From: Carnegiea gigantea
Lineage: Eukaryota; Streptophyta; Magnoliopsida; Caryophyllales; Cactaceae
Assembly (NCBI GenBank): GCA_029747015.1
Contig: JAKOGI010000447.1
Coordinates: 1 to 64,000 of the forward strand
DNA: 64,000 nt
Direction: 5' to 3'
Positions 24,355-34,499 of the stretch are shown piece after piece. Both the position numbers and the translations under genes were made by a program. Below the pieces are notes generated by a model. The model was not told where the DNA came from, made no database searches, and saw only the letters and a program-made list of their open reading frames with translations. The number at the start of each line of letters is the position of its first letter. Position 1 is the stretch's first letter.

Positions 24355-26309
24355 ATGGCGAACTCCGGCAGCAGTTCCTTCGCCTCTGAGAAATGTAGCA
24401 CCACCACCTCTCAATCTCCAGTCTCGAAGCGCACGTGCATGGCGTCTCTGCCAACGCCCACATCTCTGCCCTTGTCGGCGGCTGCAGCACCAGTACCACT
24501 CAGAGGTACGAGGTTCAATTCTCTACCCCCTTTGCCTATTTACTCTACAATTTTTGGTTTTTTGAAGTGTCTAGACTTGCGAACGGTAGGGCTGAAATTG
24601 GGTGATGTTCCTCTTGTATTTGGATGGGATTTGGTATTGTTCAACCCTAACATAGAACCTACTGGGTCTAAGGGTGTTCTTGAAACCAGTGCGAGTCAAG
24701 CTGTGTCTGATGACATTCTTGAAGTAGACACGGCACGATCAGGGTCTGAACCTGTTCCTAAACTGGGTAAAGCCCGAACGGGGTCTGCACCCATTTTCTT
24801 TGACAGAATGGATGACCTCATCATTAATTTGGATTGAGTGGAAGACCTTGAGGAGACTAACAGTGATGGATCTGATTCAACCATAGAGGTTCTCCAACCG
24901 CAGCCCTTCCAGAAAACTAGACCGGATGAATGGGGGCCTAGACGTCGGTTTAAAACCACCACTTCTAAACCTGTTTCCACACCTGTTCGTAGACCTCGAA
25001 CCCGCAGTTCTGGTTCACTCTCTGGTTCTTCTCAGCCAAAACAAGTACCTGAACCTTCTATTACAAAAGCCTCTGCCAAACCTACGAAAGAATCTACCCA
25101 GTCTCCATCAGAAAAAACCCAGGACACCCAAACCAAAAGGAGAGCTGTTTCAGAACAAGTACCAGAACAGGTGCTTGAAACTGAGGAGATTGCTTCCAAA
25201 TATATGCCTGCCTCTGCTCCATCGGTGAAGCCTTCCTCAAAAAAAGCCTCATCAAAGAGAAAGGCTGCTTTCCAACAGGTGCCCATAGAAGCAAAGCCTG
25301 ATGAACCCAAATCCAAGAAAGTCAAAACAACCATGACCACAGTAGCCAAAGTTGCCCATTTAATCCAAAGGAGTGTGGTACGGGGTAAAATTGTAAAAGT
25401 TTCTTATGTTCAGGATCAGGGTCTGGAGATGTTCTTGGATAAACTTACGGCCCAGGGTTGGTTAGACCTCTTTGCAAACACCCAGAGAGGGTGTTCAGTA
25501 CCTGATTTAGCAGAATTCTATGCCAACTGTGATGTCACCAATGGTGTGGTGACAAGTGTGGTCAATGGGAAAAGATTGCGGTTTAATGCTAAGGAATTGA
25601 GAGAAATCCTAGGAGTTCCTGCTGAGGGCTTTGGGGTGTATGTGAGGGAAAATAAGACAGTGCTCGGAGCTGAAGGATTGCTCAAATTGACTCAAAGGTT
25701 GAGTCAACAACCAGGGTTGAAAACACCCAGGTCAGTCAAGAAAGGGGAGATGACACCTTGCACCGGTTGCTCTTCTAGTTTATCATCAAAAACATCATCC
25801 CCCGGGGCCAAGGGTGTAACCTTGCAGATGCAATGGATCAGTGCCTTACCAATCTTCTAGACCGGGGAGAGCAGATCAACCTACCAGCCATCATGATCAG
25901 TCATATCTCCCGCATTGCCAACACAGCTAGAGAACATGACCTGGGGTATGGTTTTCTCCTGACTTCGGGATTTGAGCACTTTGGGATTTCTTTACAGAAG
26001 GAGGTCGGGGTGCAAGTGACAGATGAGATAGGTAGTAGCACCCTGATCAGTTGTGGGTTCAAGCTTGCAAACGGTGAGACTGCTGGTTCCAAACAGGGGC
26101 CTCGAACACCCTTTACCCCTGTTCCTGGTTCTTCCTCTAGTGAGCCTTCTGTTGATGCCTTGCTTCTGGACCAAAAACAGTTGAAGACCGAGCCCGCTGA
26201 GGTTAGAGCTGCTCTCGCTGAGGAGAACGCTCTCAATGCCAAGCGTCATGAGGATCTAATGTCGATTCTTTTCGTCTTCACAGCCAAATTCTCTTCTCCT
26301 CCACCCTGA
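24355..26309 (+). pseudogene. Downstream 'env-like' extra ORF of the SIRE-type element
   Basis: Three consecutive pieces make one product: 24355-24837, 24838-25860 (same frame after a TGA) and 25833-26309 (shifted). The N-terminal part is Ser/Pro-rich, then a basic SKKASSKRKAAF stretch, then a globular region: RGKIVKVSYVQDQGLEMF, LAEFYANCDVTNGVVTSVVN, LREILGVPAEGFGVYVRE, and in the last frame LPAIMISHISRIANTAREHD and LGYGFLLTSGFEHFG. This resembles the plant 'putative transposon protein' family carried downstream of pol in SIRE/Maximus elements. No clear signal peptide or transmembrane segment is seen, so an envelope role is not supported. Breaks are a TGA at 24835-24837 and a shift near 25755. 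Confidence 0.72.
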
Positions 26310-26621
26310 ATCAGCTCAACCCCCTGATCCTTCCCTGTTCTGTCTTCCTTTATTTTTCACCCTGTTCTCAACAACTATTTCTCACTATCTGGTTGTGCTT
26401 TGTGACTGACAATGGTTTATGCTAATCTTGGTTGGATCTACTGTACTGCTGTGCCATGCTTGTCTTCTTATTGTTATTTGTTTATGCGTGACTCGGATGG
26501 CCAATATCATTACCGTACCATATACTTGAGTGTATCGCAGGCTGTTTTTCCTCCATTACCGAAGTGGTGGTGACTGCAAACACCCTGCTTCTCTTGTTTG
26601 ACCTGACCACCCTTTTTCGAT

Positions 26622-26801
26622 GATGTCAAAAAGGGGAAGATGGGCATGACCATGATCGTTTTAGTTTGACCTAGCTCCAGTTGACTTCTTAAAAAGGGGG
26701 AAGATGGGCATGACCATGATCGATTTAGCTTGACTGAAACTTGCTTCTGTCTTTTATGTCAATATGGTCATTTGGTTTGTCATCATCAAAAAGGGGGAAA
26801 T
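26622..26801 (+). promoter_or_regulatory. Three polypurine tracts before the 3' LTR
   Basis: Purine tracts AAAAAGGGGAAGATGGG (about 26627), AAAAAGGGGGAAGATGGG (about 26691) and AAAAAGGGGGAAA (26788-26800) precede the 3' LTR. The first two are each followed by CATGACCATGATCG, so a ~65-bp block is repeated. The last tract abuts the LTR and would prime plus-strand synthesis. Multiple PPT-like motifs are a reported Sirevirus feature. Confidence 0.85.
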
Positions 26802-28386
26802 TGTTGACAATATTGGGACATTGTTGACCTCATCCTTATGTAATGTGAGGTTTTGATGATAACAAACACAAATGTAATATACACTTGAGTGTGTTGATCG
26901 AACATGTTCCAAATACTGTTTGGAAAACTTTGAAATTGCTTGATTAATCATGGTCGAGAACAGGTCTTAAGAACAGTTCCTCAGAACAGCTGAATGGCAA
27001 AGAACTTAAAGCACATCAAAGACATGGAGTACTTCAGAAACAACTCCGGGAACAGTTCTCAGTAACATCATAGCAACAGGTCTTAAGAACAATTCCTCAG
27101 AATAGCTGAATGGCAAAGAACTCAAAGCGCATCAAAGACATAAAGAACTTCAGGAACAGCTCAGGAAACAGTTGCGAGTAACATTACAGCGTTGGAGTGA
27201 CAAGTCAAAATCCTATAGATGCTGTCCGGTTGATTCAACAAGAGTCTTGGTCTGTTATAGGTTTTATTTTCTTAGATTCTTGTTAATATGCCACTTGGAA
27301 GATCTTGATTTAACATTTACTTTGAATGGTTTTTAAGAACACTGTCTCAGATCAGTTATGAGATCAGGGTTCAGACTGTTTTCAAGCCAAAACGATTTTT
27401 TCACAGTTTTTCTAAAATCTTGGGCTGACGGTTTTTGAAATTATTTGAGATATATTTTCTGTTATCATTAAACCCAGGATAAGTTATTTTTTTGCTTTGA
27501 AATATATTGTGGAGATTTTGAGTCTAGCTTTTAGGGGGGAATCTTTTACAAAATAAACCAAACTCTTATTTTTGGAATATGAATAAGAAGATGAGAAATT
27601 TTGGGATTTGGCTACTGAAAATATTCGTAGCTTCCCATAATCTGTTGTGCTGCACAAAGATCTTATCCTTGCGGCTCAAGCACACAAAGATCTTGTTACC
27701 TTATACTATTTAAGGAGCTCCTCCACCTCCACATTAAAATAAGTTTTTTACACGGTTTTCACATAAAATTTTCAAAGGGTTTCTTACATGGTTTTTCAAG
27801 GAATTTAACTTGCAAATCATATTTTCAGAAAAACCATCAAAGTGTGTGTGAAAATTGAGTCATCTTCCTTGGCATACTAGGAGCAAAATTGTACCTTACA
27901 TTCGCTTAGTTAGAAGCACAAAAGTGAGGTGTATTTTTATTCTCTTCTTTCGTCAAAGTGAGAGTTGAGTGTGTCCAAGCCTAGGGAGGCTTTGGATGTG
28001 GGTAATTTATCTTGGGAAGACAATTACGTGAGTGTGTCCAAGTCTGGGAGACTAGGACGTGGTGTGTAACTAGTCTAAGGGTAGACCGTTACGTGTATTG
28101 CAATTGTAACATAGAAGGTTACCTTTGTAACGTGTTTAGCCCGTATAGTGGAAGTGTGTGGGAATCCTACTAGGGTAGGTCGTGGTTTTCGCCTCGGTTG
28201 GGCTCAAGGTGTTTTCATGTAAAAATCTGGTGTTCACACTTTTCTACTTATTTTCGCTGTTTTACACTTTCTGAGTACTTTATAAACAGTTCGTCCGAAC
28301 AAGGTCTAAGCCTGTTTCCAGAAAATTGTAAAAATTTGGCAACACAATTCACCCCCTCTTGTGTTCGTGTACTCTCAAATCTAACA
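26802..28386 (+). repeat. 3' LTR of the SIRE-type element
   Basis: It begins TGTTGACAATATTGGGACA and ends AATCTAACA, directly followed by the TSD GTTGT. It matches 17171-18754 along its whole length with scattered, mainly transition, differences. Confidence 0.95.
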
Positions 28387-29660
28387 GTTGTCTCCCCTGG
28401 AGTCTGGGAACGCTACGACCGAGCAGGTTGCTGCCAAGGCCGAAAACGTCCAGGAGGAGGTATGACGCAAGCACGTAGAGGCGCAGGCCAAGAAGGTTCA
28501 CCTTCTATCACTATGCATTTATCCTTCCTTACAGTTCTTCTTGACTTCTTGTATGCTTACTGACTTTCCTATTCTATAAGCTCCACCCCTAGCTCCTCGC
28601 AGCAAGAAGCCGGTTGTGGGGTCCTTGAACCTTCCCCACTTAGTTCCCCTCAAGCGTCCGCGAACCGAGGATGGGTGCGATGTGGCCGCGACGTCTGCTC
28701 CCACAACCCTAAGGGCTGGGGTTCTCTTGTCCAAAGGCAAAACGCTCGAAGGGCCTGCCTAGATTTAGAGGTCGGGCGGACGTTCAGCCTCTGACAAAAG
28801 GCGAGGGTCACCCGTTACCGTTGGGTCTCGAGGTGACGAGGGATCCTTACCTTTAGCAGTAGGAGAGCCCTCAGTGCACACCCGAGCCCTGGCCTCAGAC
28901 TTCCTGGTAGCAGACGCCCCTACCAAGCGAGCCTTAGTGGAGAAACCAGCCAAGTCGTGGTTGCTAGCACCAGCTGATTCTGAGGAGGTGTCTGTGGTTG
29001 ATGAGGAGCATGTGGCCATGGCCAAGGTGAGGCTAAACTTGTGGCATGCACTCTTTGTTTGCCGCAAAATTCCCTTAACTAAACTTCTTGGGCATTTTTC
29101 AGATCTTTGCTTGCGCGCTGAAAGCTGTAAAATCATGGCCGTCTGTTTCTGCCATACAGAAGCAGATACATGACCATGAAGCCGACCGCCACAAATGGGA
29201 GGAAACAGCAGCCAACTACAACCGTCGCTCTAAGAATCTGAATAAGGAAAAGGGGAGCTCTTGAGCCAAGAAGACAAACTTGGAGTGCCAGCTAAAGGAG
29301 GCTCGCTCCCAAGTGGAAGCGGAGGCCGAGAGATCTACTAAGGCAGAGGACCGGGGTTATCGACGGGGTTACGACTAGAGCATCGAGTTCTTTCGGGAGC
29401 TCCTGCTAACCATGGAGCCCGAGGTTGTCGGCGTAGAGGGCTACTTTGAGGCGCACGTTAAGTACGTGGAGGATCGTCGCCAAGCTCGGGCTGAGGGCCA
29501 AGATCCCGAGTTAATGGAGCTTTATTCGCCAACCGCCATCAGAGGAGGCCTGGAGGATTAGGGAACTGTGCCTCTGGATGGCAAAGCCTCGATCCCTGAC
29601 CCCGAAGGCGATGGGGTTGCGGCCGTCGAAGGTAGTGACCATGATGAAGACCCCAACATT
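28387..29660 (+). pseudogene. Antisense additional ORF of the Tat element, 3' part (coiled-coil-like C-terminus)
   Basis: After the copia element the exon continues (LESGNATTEQVAAKAENVQE, about 28396-28458) to a donor GTATG at 28462. The acceptor TATAAG at about 28579 leads into APPLAPRSKKPVVGSLNLPH. A later intron is bounded by AAG|GTGAGG (about 29026) and TTTTTCAG (about 29100). The C-terminal part is charged (KWEETAANYNRRSKNLNKE, ECQLKEARSQVEAEAERS, FFRELLLTMEPEVVGVEGYF) and looks coiled-coil, with stops at about 29262 and 29378 in the best frame. It ends near 29560-29660, before the right minisatellite. Running antisense to pol lets introns survive retrotransposition, because they are not spliced from the genomic RNA. 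Confidence 0.65.
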
Positions 29661-29879
29661 TAGAGGCCCTAGGGTTTTGGTCTTTTTTTGCCTTTCTTTT
29701 CTGAATATTGGCGTTTGTACTCACTCAATCAATGAAAATGTTTCTAAGTTTTTTGCACAGAACCTTCTACTTTATTACTTGTCTGTCCACTTATTGCTTC
29801 GCTTATTCTTGCCTGTCCACTCGCCCTTGTATTTGCCTTGCTAATTGACTTGTATTCCGTGAGGTGGTCGCTCCCAAGC

Positions 29880-30690
29880 GAATAACAAGTGGTAAACACC
29901 ATTGATCTTGAACGCAGGGACCCTGTGTCCCCATCGGGGTCGGGGGTACAGCAACCGACCTTGAAGGTCGTGCGAACGTAGCCTTGGGCCGCGCGTGTGG
30001 ACTCCTATCCTCCATTAGGGATAAAAGTGTAGCGACCGGCCCCAAGACCGTGCTCATAGATTCTTAGTCCCCATTGGCACTAAAAGTATAGCGATTGGCC
30101 GTAAGGCCATGCTCATGGACTCTTAGGCCCCATCGGGGCTAAAAGGATAGCGACCGGCCCTAAAGCCGTGCTCAAATTCTCTTAGCCCCCATTGGGGCTA
30201 GAAGTATAGCGATCGACCCCAAGGCTGTGCTTATGGACTCTTAGCCCCCATTGGGGCTAAAAGTATAGCAACCAACCATAAGGCCGTGCCCATGGACTCT
30301 TAGCCCCCATTAGGGCTAAAAGTATAACGATCGGCTGTACGGCCATGTTCATGGACTCTTAGGCCCTATTGGGGCTAAAAGTATAGTGACCAGCCATAAG
30401 GCCGTACTCATGGACTCTTGGCCCCCATCGGGGCTAAAAGTATAGCGACCGGCCCTAAGGTCGTACTCTGGTCTCTTAGCCCCCATTGGGGTTAAAAGTA
30501 TAGCGATCGGCCCTAAGGCCATGCTTATAGACTCTTAGCCCTCATTGGGGCTAAAAGTATAGCGACCTACCGTAAGGCCGTGCTCATAGACTCTTAGCCC
30601 CCATTGGGGCTAAAAGTATAGCGACCAGCCCTAAGGTCGTGCTTATGCACTTTTGGACCCGATTGGGGCTAAAAGTATGTAAGACAGCAT
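29880..30690 (+). repeat. Right ~59-bp minisatellite array of the Tat element
   Basis: About 12-13 head-to-tail units; clear unit starts (TTAG or TTGG) at 30064, 30123, 30182, 30241, 30300, 30359, 30418, 30476, 30535, 30594 and 30653, a nearly constant 59-bp period. Each unit has TTAGCCCCCATTGGGGCTAA (hairpin), AAGTATAGCGAC, CGGCCCTAAGGCCG (second hairpin) and TGCTCATGGACTC. The array lies between the antisense ORF and the 3' end of the integrase, in the element's hypervariable 3' region. Confidence 0.95.
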
Positions 30691-30779
30691 TGTATATGGA
30701 ATTGCCAGCATGGGCTTTGTATTTATTTCTTGCCAATCACGAATACAGAGTTGTTGGGCATAAAAAAAACTAAGAGTAG

Positions 30780-31660
30780 TATTTCCGCAAGTTGCTGCTG
30801 TGCCAAGTCCTCGGGATGGGAGTGTTGTCGGTGGTCTGGAGGCGATATATGCTGGGCCTTATCTGAGCAATGACCTTATATGGCCCTTCCCAGTTGGCTA
30901 TGAGCTTACCATGTTCAGTCGTGCATGACACGGCTTCCGTTCGACGAAGAATGAAGTCCCCAACTTAGATTGGTTGCAACTTCACTGCTCGATCATGGAG
31001 ACGTGCGATGCGGACTTGTAAAGTGCTTCCCGAAGGAGGGCATCCCCCCGGACAGAGGGGAGGAGTAAAGGGCTTCTCAGAGCACTATGTTGTTTAACTC
31101 CTCTTAAAACGTTGTGAGGCGGTGGGTGTGGAGTGCAACTTCGACCAGTAGGACGACTTCTGACCCGTATGCTAGCATGAACGGTGTTTCCCCTGTTGTT
31201 GTTTTCTCGGTTGTGCGTAGCACCCATAGTACGCCATGCAGCTCATCTGCCCATTCACTCTTGGCCTCATCGAGTTTCTTTTAGAAGCCATGTAGGATTG
31301 CCTTGTTGGCTGCTTCGACCTGAGTATTAGTCTGAGGGTGTGCGACAGCAGTGAACCCGGCTTGGCACCCCAAGGTGCCCAGGTAGTCCCTGAGCTTAGT
31401 GGTGTCGAGCTGCCGTCCGTTGTCAAAAATCATGGTACGGGGAATGCCGAAGCAAGTGATGGCGTTCCTCCAGATAAATCTTCGTACTTCAACAGCAGTG
31501 GTGGAAGCCACTGCTTCGGCTTCTATCCACTTAGTGAAGTAATCTACTATGACGAGAAGGTATTTGCGTTGCCTTGTAGTTTTAGGAAAAGGCCCCAGTT
31601 TGTCCATCCCCTAAGTAGCAAAGGGTAAGTGGCTGACGATAGGTGTTGGGGGGTGGTGGG
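30780..31660 (-). pseudogene. Tat-type integrase
   Basis: The minus-strand frame 31607-31281 has the core MDKLGPFPKTTRQRKYLLV, VDYFTKWIEAEA (first Asp), FGIPRTMIFDNGRQ (second Asp), HPQTNTQVEAANK (Glu), so the DDE triad reads intact. Downstream, in other frames, come KSEWADELHGVLW and MLAYGSEVV, and weak similarity to about 30780. Frameshifts and stops occur after 31281. Confidence 0.85.
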
Positions 31661-31689
31661 CAGCTGCTGGATGGGCACAAACTTTTGGC

Positions 31690-32640
31690 ACTTGTCACAA
31701 GTGCGAACCTAGTTCATAGCATCTTCTATACAGTATTCCCTCATATAAGAGAAACCAATTGGACCGTCGCCTTATGCAATCGGCCTCTTTGCAGTCTGCG
31801 GGTAGAGTACTGTCAGCAAGGTACGTGCGGATGGGGTCCATCCATGTCGAGCTCTTATCCAGCCACAACACTTCGTGAGGATCAATACTTCTTTCTGTCA
31901 GGGTATCCCACAGGATGTTTTTAGGCTTTCTGTCTTCAGAAGAGCTCGCCAATTTCGACAGTGCATTGGCCTACCGGTTTTCTAATCGAGGGATGTGCGT
32001 TATTGCAAAGTGTTTTAACAGTTTGGTAGCTTCCCGAACTCGTCGAACATACGCTGCCATGGTGTCGTCCTTAACCTCATATTCCGCATTGAGCTGGCTG
32101 ACCACCAACTGGGAGTCAGAAAATGCCTGAAGCAAGTCGGCCCCTACAGTATAGCATAACTCTACTCCCGCTATCAGGGTTTCGTACTCAGCCTCATTGT
32201 TGGATGCCTTGAACATAAACTTCAAGGCGTGTTCGCGCCCCTCTCCACTAGGTCTCTCGATGATGAGGCTGGGTCAGCTTCCATCCTTTGTAGGTGATCC
32301 ATCAACGTAAAGATTCCAGGGACGAGGGTGCAGATCATTGTTCGAAATGTGAGCAACACTTTCGGCCAAAAAATCGGCCAGGGCCTAGGCTTTGATGGCC
32401 CTCCGGGCTTCAAAGGCAAGGTCATACCGCGATAACTCGACGGCCTACTTTAAGAGCCGGCTGGAAGCGTTTAGCCTTTGAAGGACATTCTTCAAGGGCT
32501 GGTCGGTGAGAACGATTACCCTGTGGGCTTCAAAGTAAGGTCGCAACTTTCGGCTGGTAATCACCAGTGCGTAGGCAAACTTCTCTATGAGGGGATAATC
32601 TGTTTCGGCCCCGGCAAGTACGTGGCTCACATAATATACT
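31690..32640 (-). pseudogene. Tandem RNase H domains (RT-linked plus archaeal-type)
   Basis: The first domain reads AETDYPLIEKFAYALVITS and LRPYFEAHRVIVLTDQPL (about 32610-32480). After a linker comes the second: WNLYVDGSPTKDGS (about 32315-32275), ASNNEAEYETLIAGVEL (32212-32160) and FSDSQLVVSQL (about 32130-32095), the D-E-D set of a second RNase H, then ITHIPRLENR and an ALSKLASSSEDR-like link to integrase. The archaeal-type second RNase H is diagnostic of the Tat lineage. One stop lies at 31968-31970. Confidence 0.85.
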
Positions 32641-34250
32641 GGGATTTGCTCTTTGGCTCATTCCACCAGTAAGACCGCACTAATGGCCTATTCCGAGACG
32701 GCCAAATAGAGTAGAAGTGTCTCCCCCACGAGAGGACTCACGACCTTGAGCAGCTGAGCTAAGTATGTTTCCAATGCCTGGAAGGCCTCGTTAGCTACCT
32801 GATCCTAGGTGAAGTTAGCTCGTCGCTGCAGGACGCGAAAGAACAGCTGGCATTTGTCAGCGGATCTAGGCATGAACCGCCCTGGGGCCGCGATGCACCT
32901 TGTCAGTTGTTGTACTTCCTTAATGTTTCTCGGCGGCTTCATGTCCCAGATGGCCTGGATCTTGTCTGAATTAGCCTTTATTCCCCGGTTTCTAATCATA
33001 AACCCCAGAAATTTTCCCGAATGCACCCCGAATACACATTTCTTTGGGTTAAGCTTCATACCGAAGGTTTGGACTATGTCGAATGTCTGTCGCAAGTCTA
33101 AGCTATGTGTTTCGTCGAGTGTGCTCTTTACTATCATGTCGTTAATGTAGACTTCCATGATCTTACCAATAAGAGACTCGAACAGCTTGTTCACGAGTCA
33201 CTCATAGGTAGCCCCCGTGTTCTTCAACCCAAAAGGCATCATCCCATAGCAGTGAAGGCCTCGGTCGGTGATGAACACGGTCTTCTCCTGATCCTCCCGA
33301 CATAGTGAAGTCTACGCACATCCTCCAAGCCCCGTTAGGCTTTTTCACCAATACCACATTTGAGATTCACTCGGGGTACTAACACTCTCTGATGAATCCT
33401 GTCTCCAGTAATTTTTTAACTTCTGCAGTTGCCGCGGCTGCTCTCTCTGGGCCCATATGTCGTTTCTTCTGAATGACTGGCTTGTGGAGTGGGTCCACGT
33501 TCAATCTATGCTCCATGATGGTTGGATCGATGTCGGGCATTTTCTCAGGACCGAAAGCAAATACTCCCTCAGGAGCGAGATCAGCGAGTGGCGGCTTTTA
33601 TTTCTTAGCCAATCGAAATCGTGCGGTCAGGGCATTCTTTTTCTAATGGAACTTGTTCTATACTTTCTGCGGCCTCAGGATGAGGTCGATCAGGCTTGGC
33701 CAAGGCTAGGGTGTGTATAATCAAAGCCTCCGCAGCTGGTGGAGGAATAGGAGGAAGCTCGGTCCGAGGCTTCTTACCGGTTGTTAGCGGATCGCTAGGC
33801 TCTCGCTCGTTCGTCCGCTCCACGAGAGGACGAATGCTCACCAGGTAACATTCCCGAGCAGTGTGTTGGTCTCCTTGCATCGTGCCTACACTTTCATCAT
33901 CAGCTTCAAACTGAAGCTGAAGCAGGTAGGGAGCGATGACAGCCTTTACTTTGTGCGGGGTAGGTCGCCTTAGGATGATATTGCAAGCCGTGGGGACACC
34001 CATGGTTAAGAAGTCCACTTCTAAATTCTTTGCCCTTACCTTGCCTCCAAAGCGTAAGGGAAGGCGAATCATTCCGGTAGGGTTCACCTCTTGTCCCCCA
34101 AAACCCAGGATTGGATGGACCAGAGGGACGATGTCCTTCCGGGATATGTCAGCTTCTTCAGGTAGTCCCAAGTGATGATGTCCACGAAGCTTTCTACGTC
34201 AATTAGAACTCTCTATGCAATCGCACTAGCCACCTTCATTTCTACCACCA
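32640..34250 (-). pseudogene. Tat-type protease and reverse transcriptase
   Basis: The protease-region frame 34171-33605 includes LVHPILGFGGQEVNPTG, IRLPLRFGGK and CNIILRRPTPHKVKAV. The RT then reads AEVKKLLETGFIREC, VVLVKKPNGAWRMCVDF (about 33360-33300) and, in the frame 33194-32805, MNKLFESLIGK, VYINDMIVKS, LNPKKCVFGV, GKFLGFMIRNRGI and AIWDMKPPRNIKEVQ. The catalytic Y-x-D-D is YIND, a GAC to AAC type change at plus-strand 33135-33140. There are several frame changes. Confidence 0.83.
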
Positions 34251-34499
34251 GTAGATCGTTATGAAGGGATGTGAAACGCGAGCCTTGTTCCCCACCAAAC
34301 ACCAGAGTGGGGACTGTAACATGACTTCCTTGTTCAGTGGTAAGGACCTGCTAGGCCCCCCGAAGTTGAGCCTTCCAAGCAGACCGAGTGATGCCCTCAG
34401 CATATCTGTCGACGATAGTTGCTACTGTCTCGGTAGAGCATTCTTTCTCATGTGGCTCGGGCTGTGCGGGTTCACGCTCCTTTCGCAGGAATCGCAGAC

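Larger units (their letters stand above)
17171..28386 (+). mobile_element. Full-length SIRE/Maximus-type copia retrotransposon with env-like ORF
   Basis: The 11,216-bp element has LTRs of 1584 and 1585 bp, a PBS complementary to initiator tRNA-Met, gag with two zinc knuckles, pol in the copia order (protease, integrase, RT, RNase H), an extra ORF downstream of pol and several polypurine motifs. The target-site duplication GTTGT is at 17166-17170 and 28387-28391. By eye the LTRs differ at about 14 of the first 440 positions (about 3%), mostly transitions, so the insertion is moderately old. All coding regions carry stops or shifts. It is inserted in an exon of the antisense ORF of the Tat element. 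Confidence 0.95.

Noticed and set aside
29880..30690. Regular 59-bp repeats that look like a CRISPR array
   Set aside because: There are no variable spacers: the whole unit repeats, it degenerates, and it lies in a plant retrotransposon 3' region.
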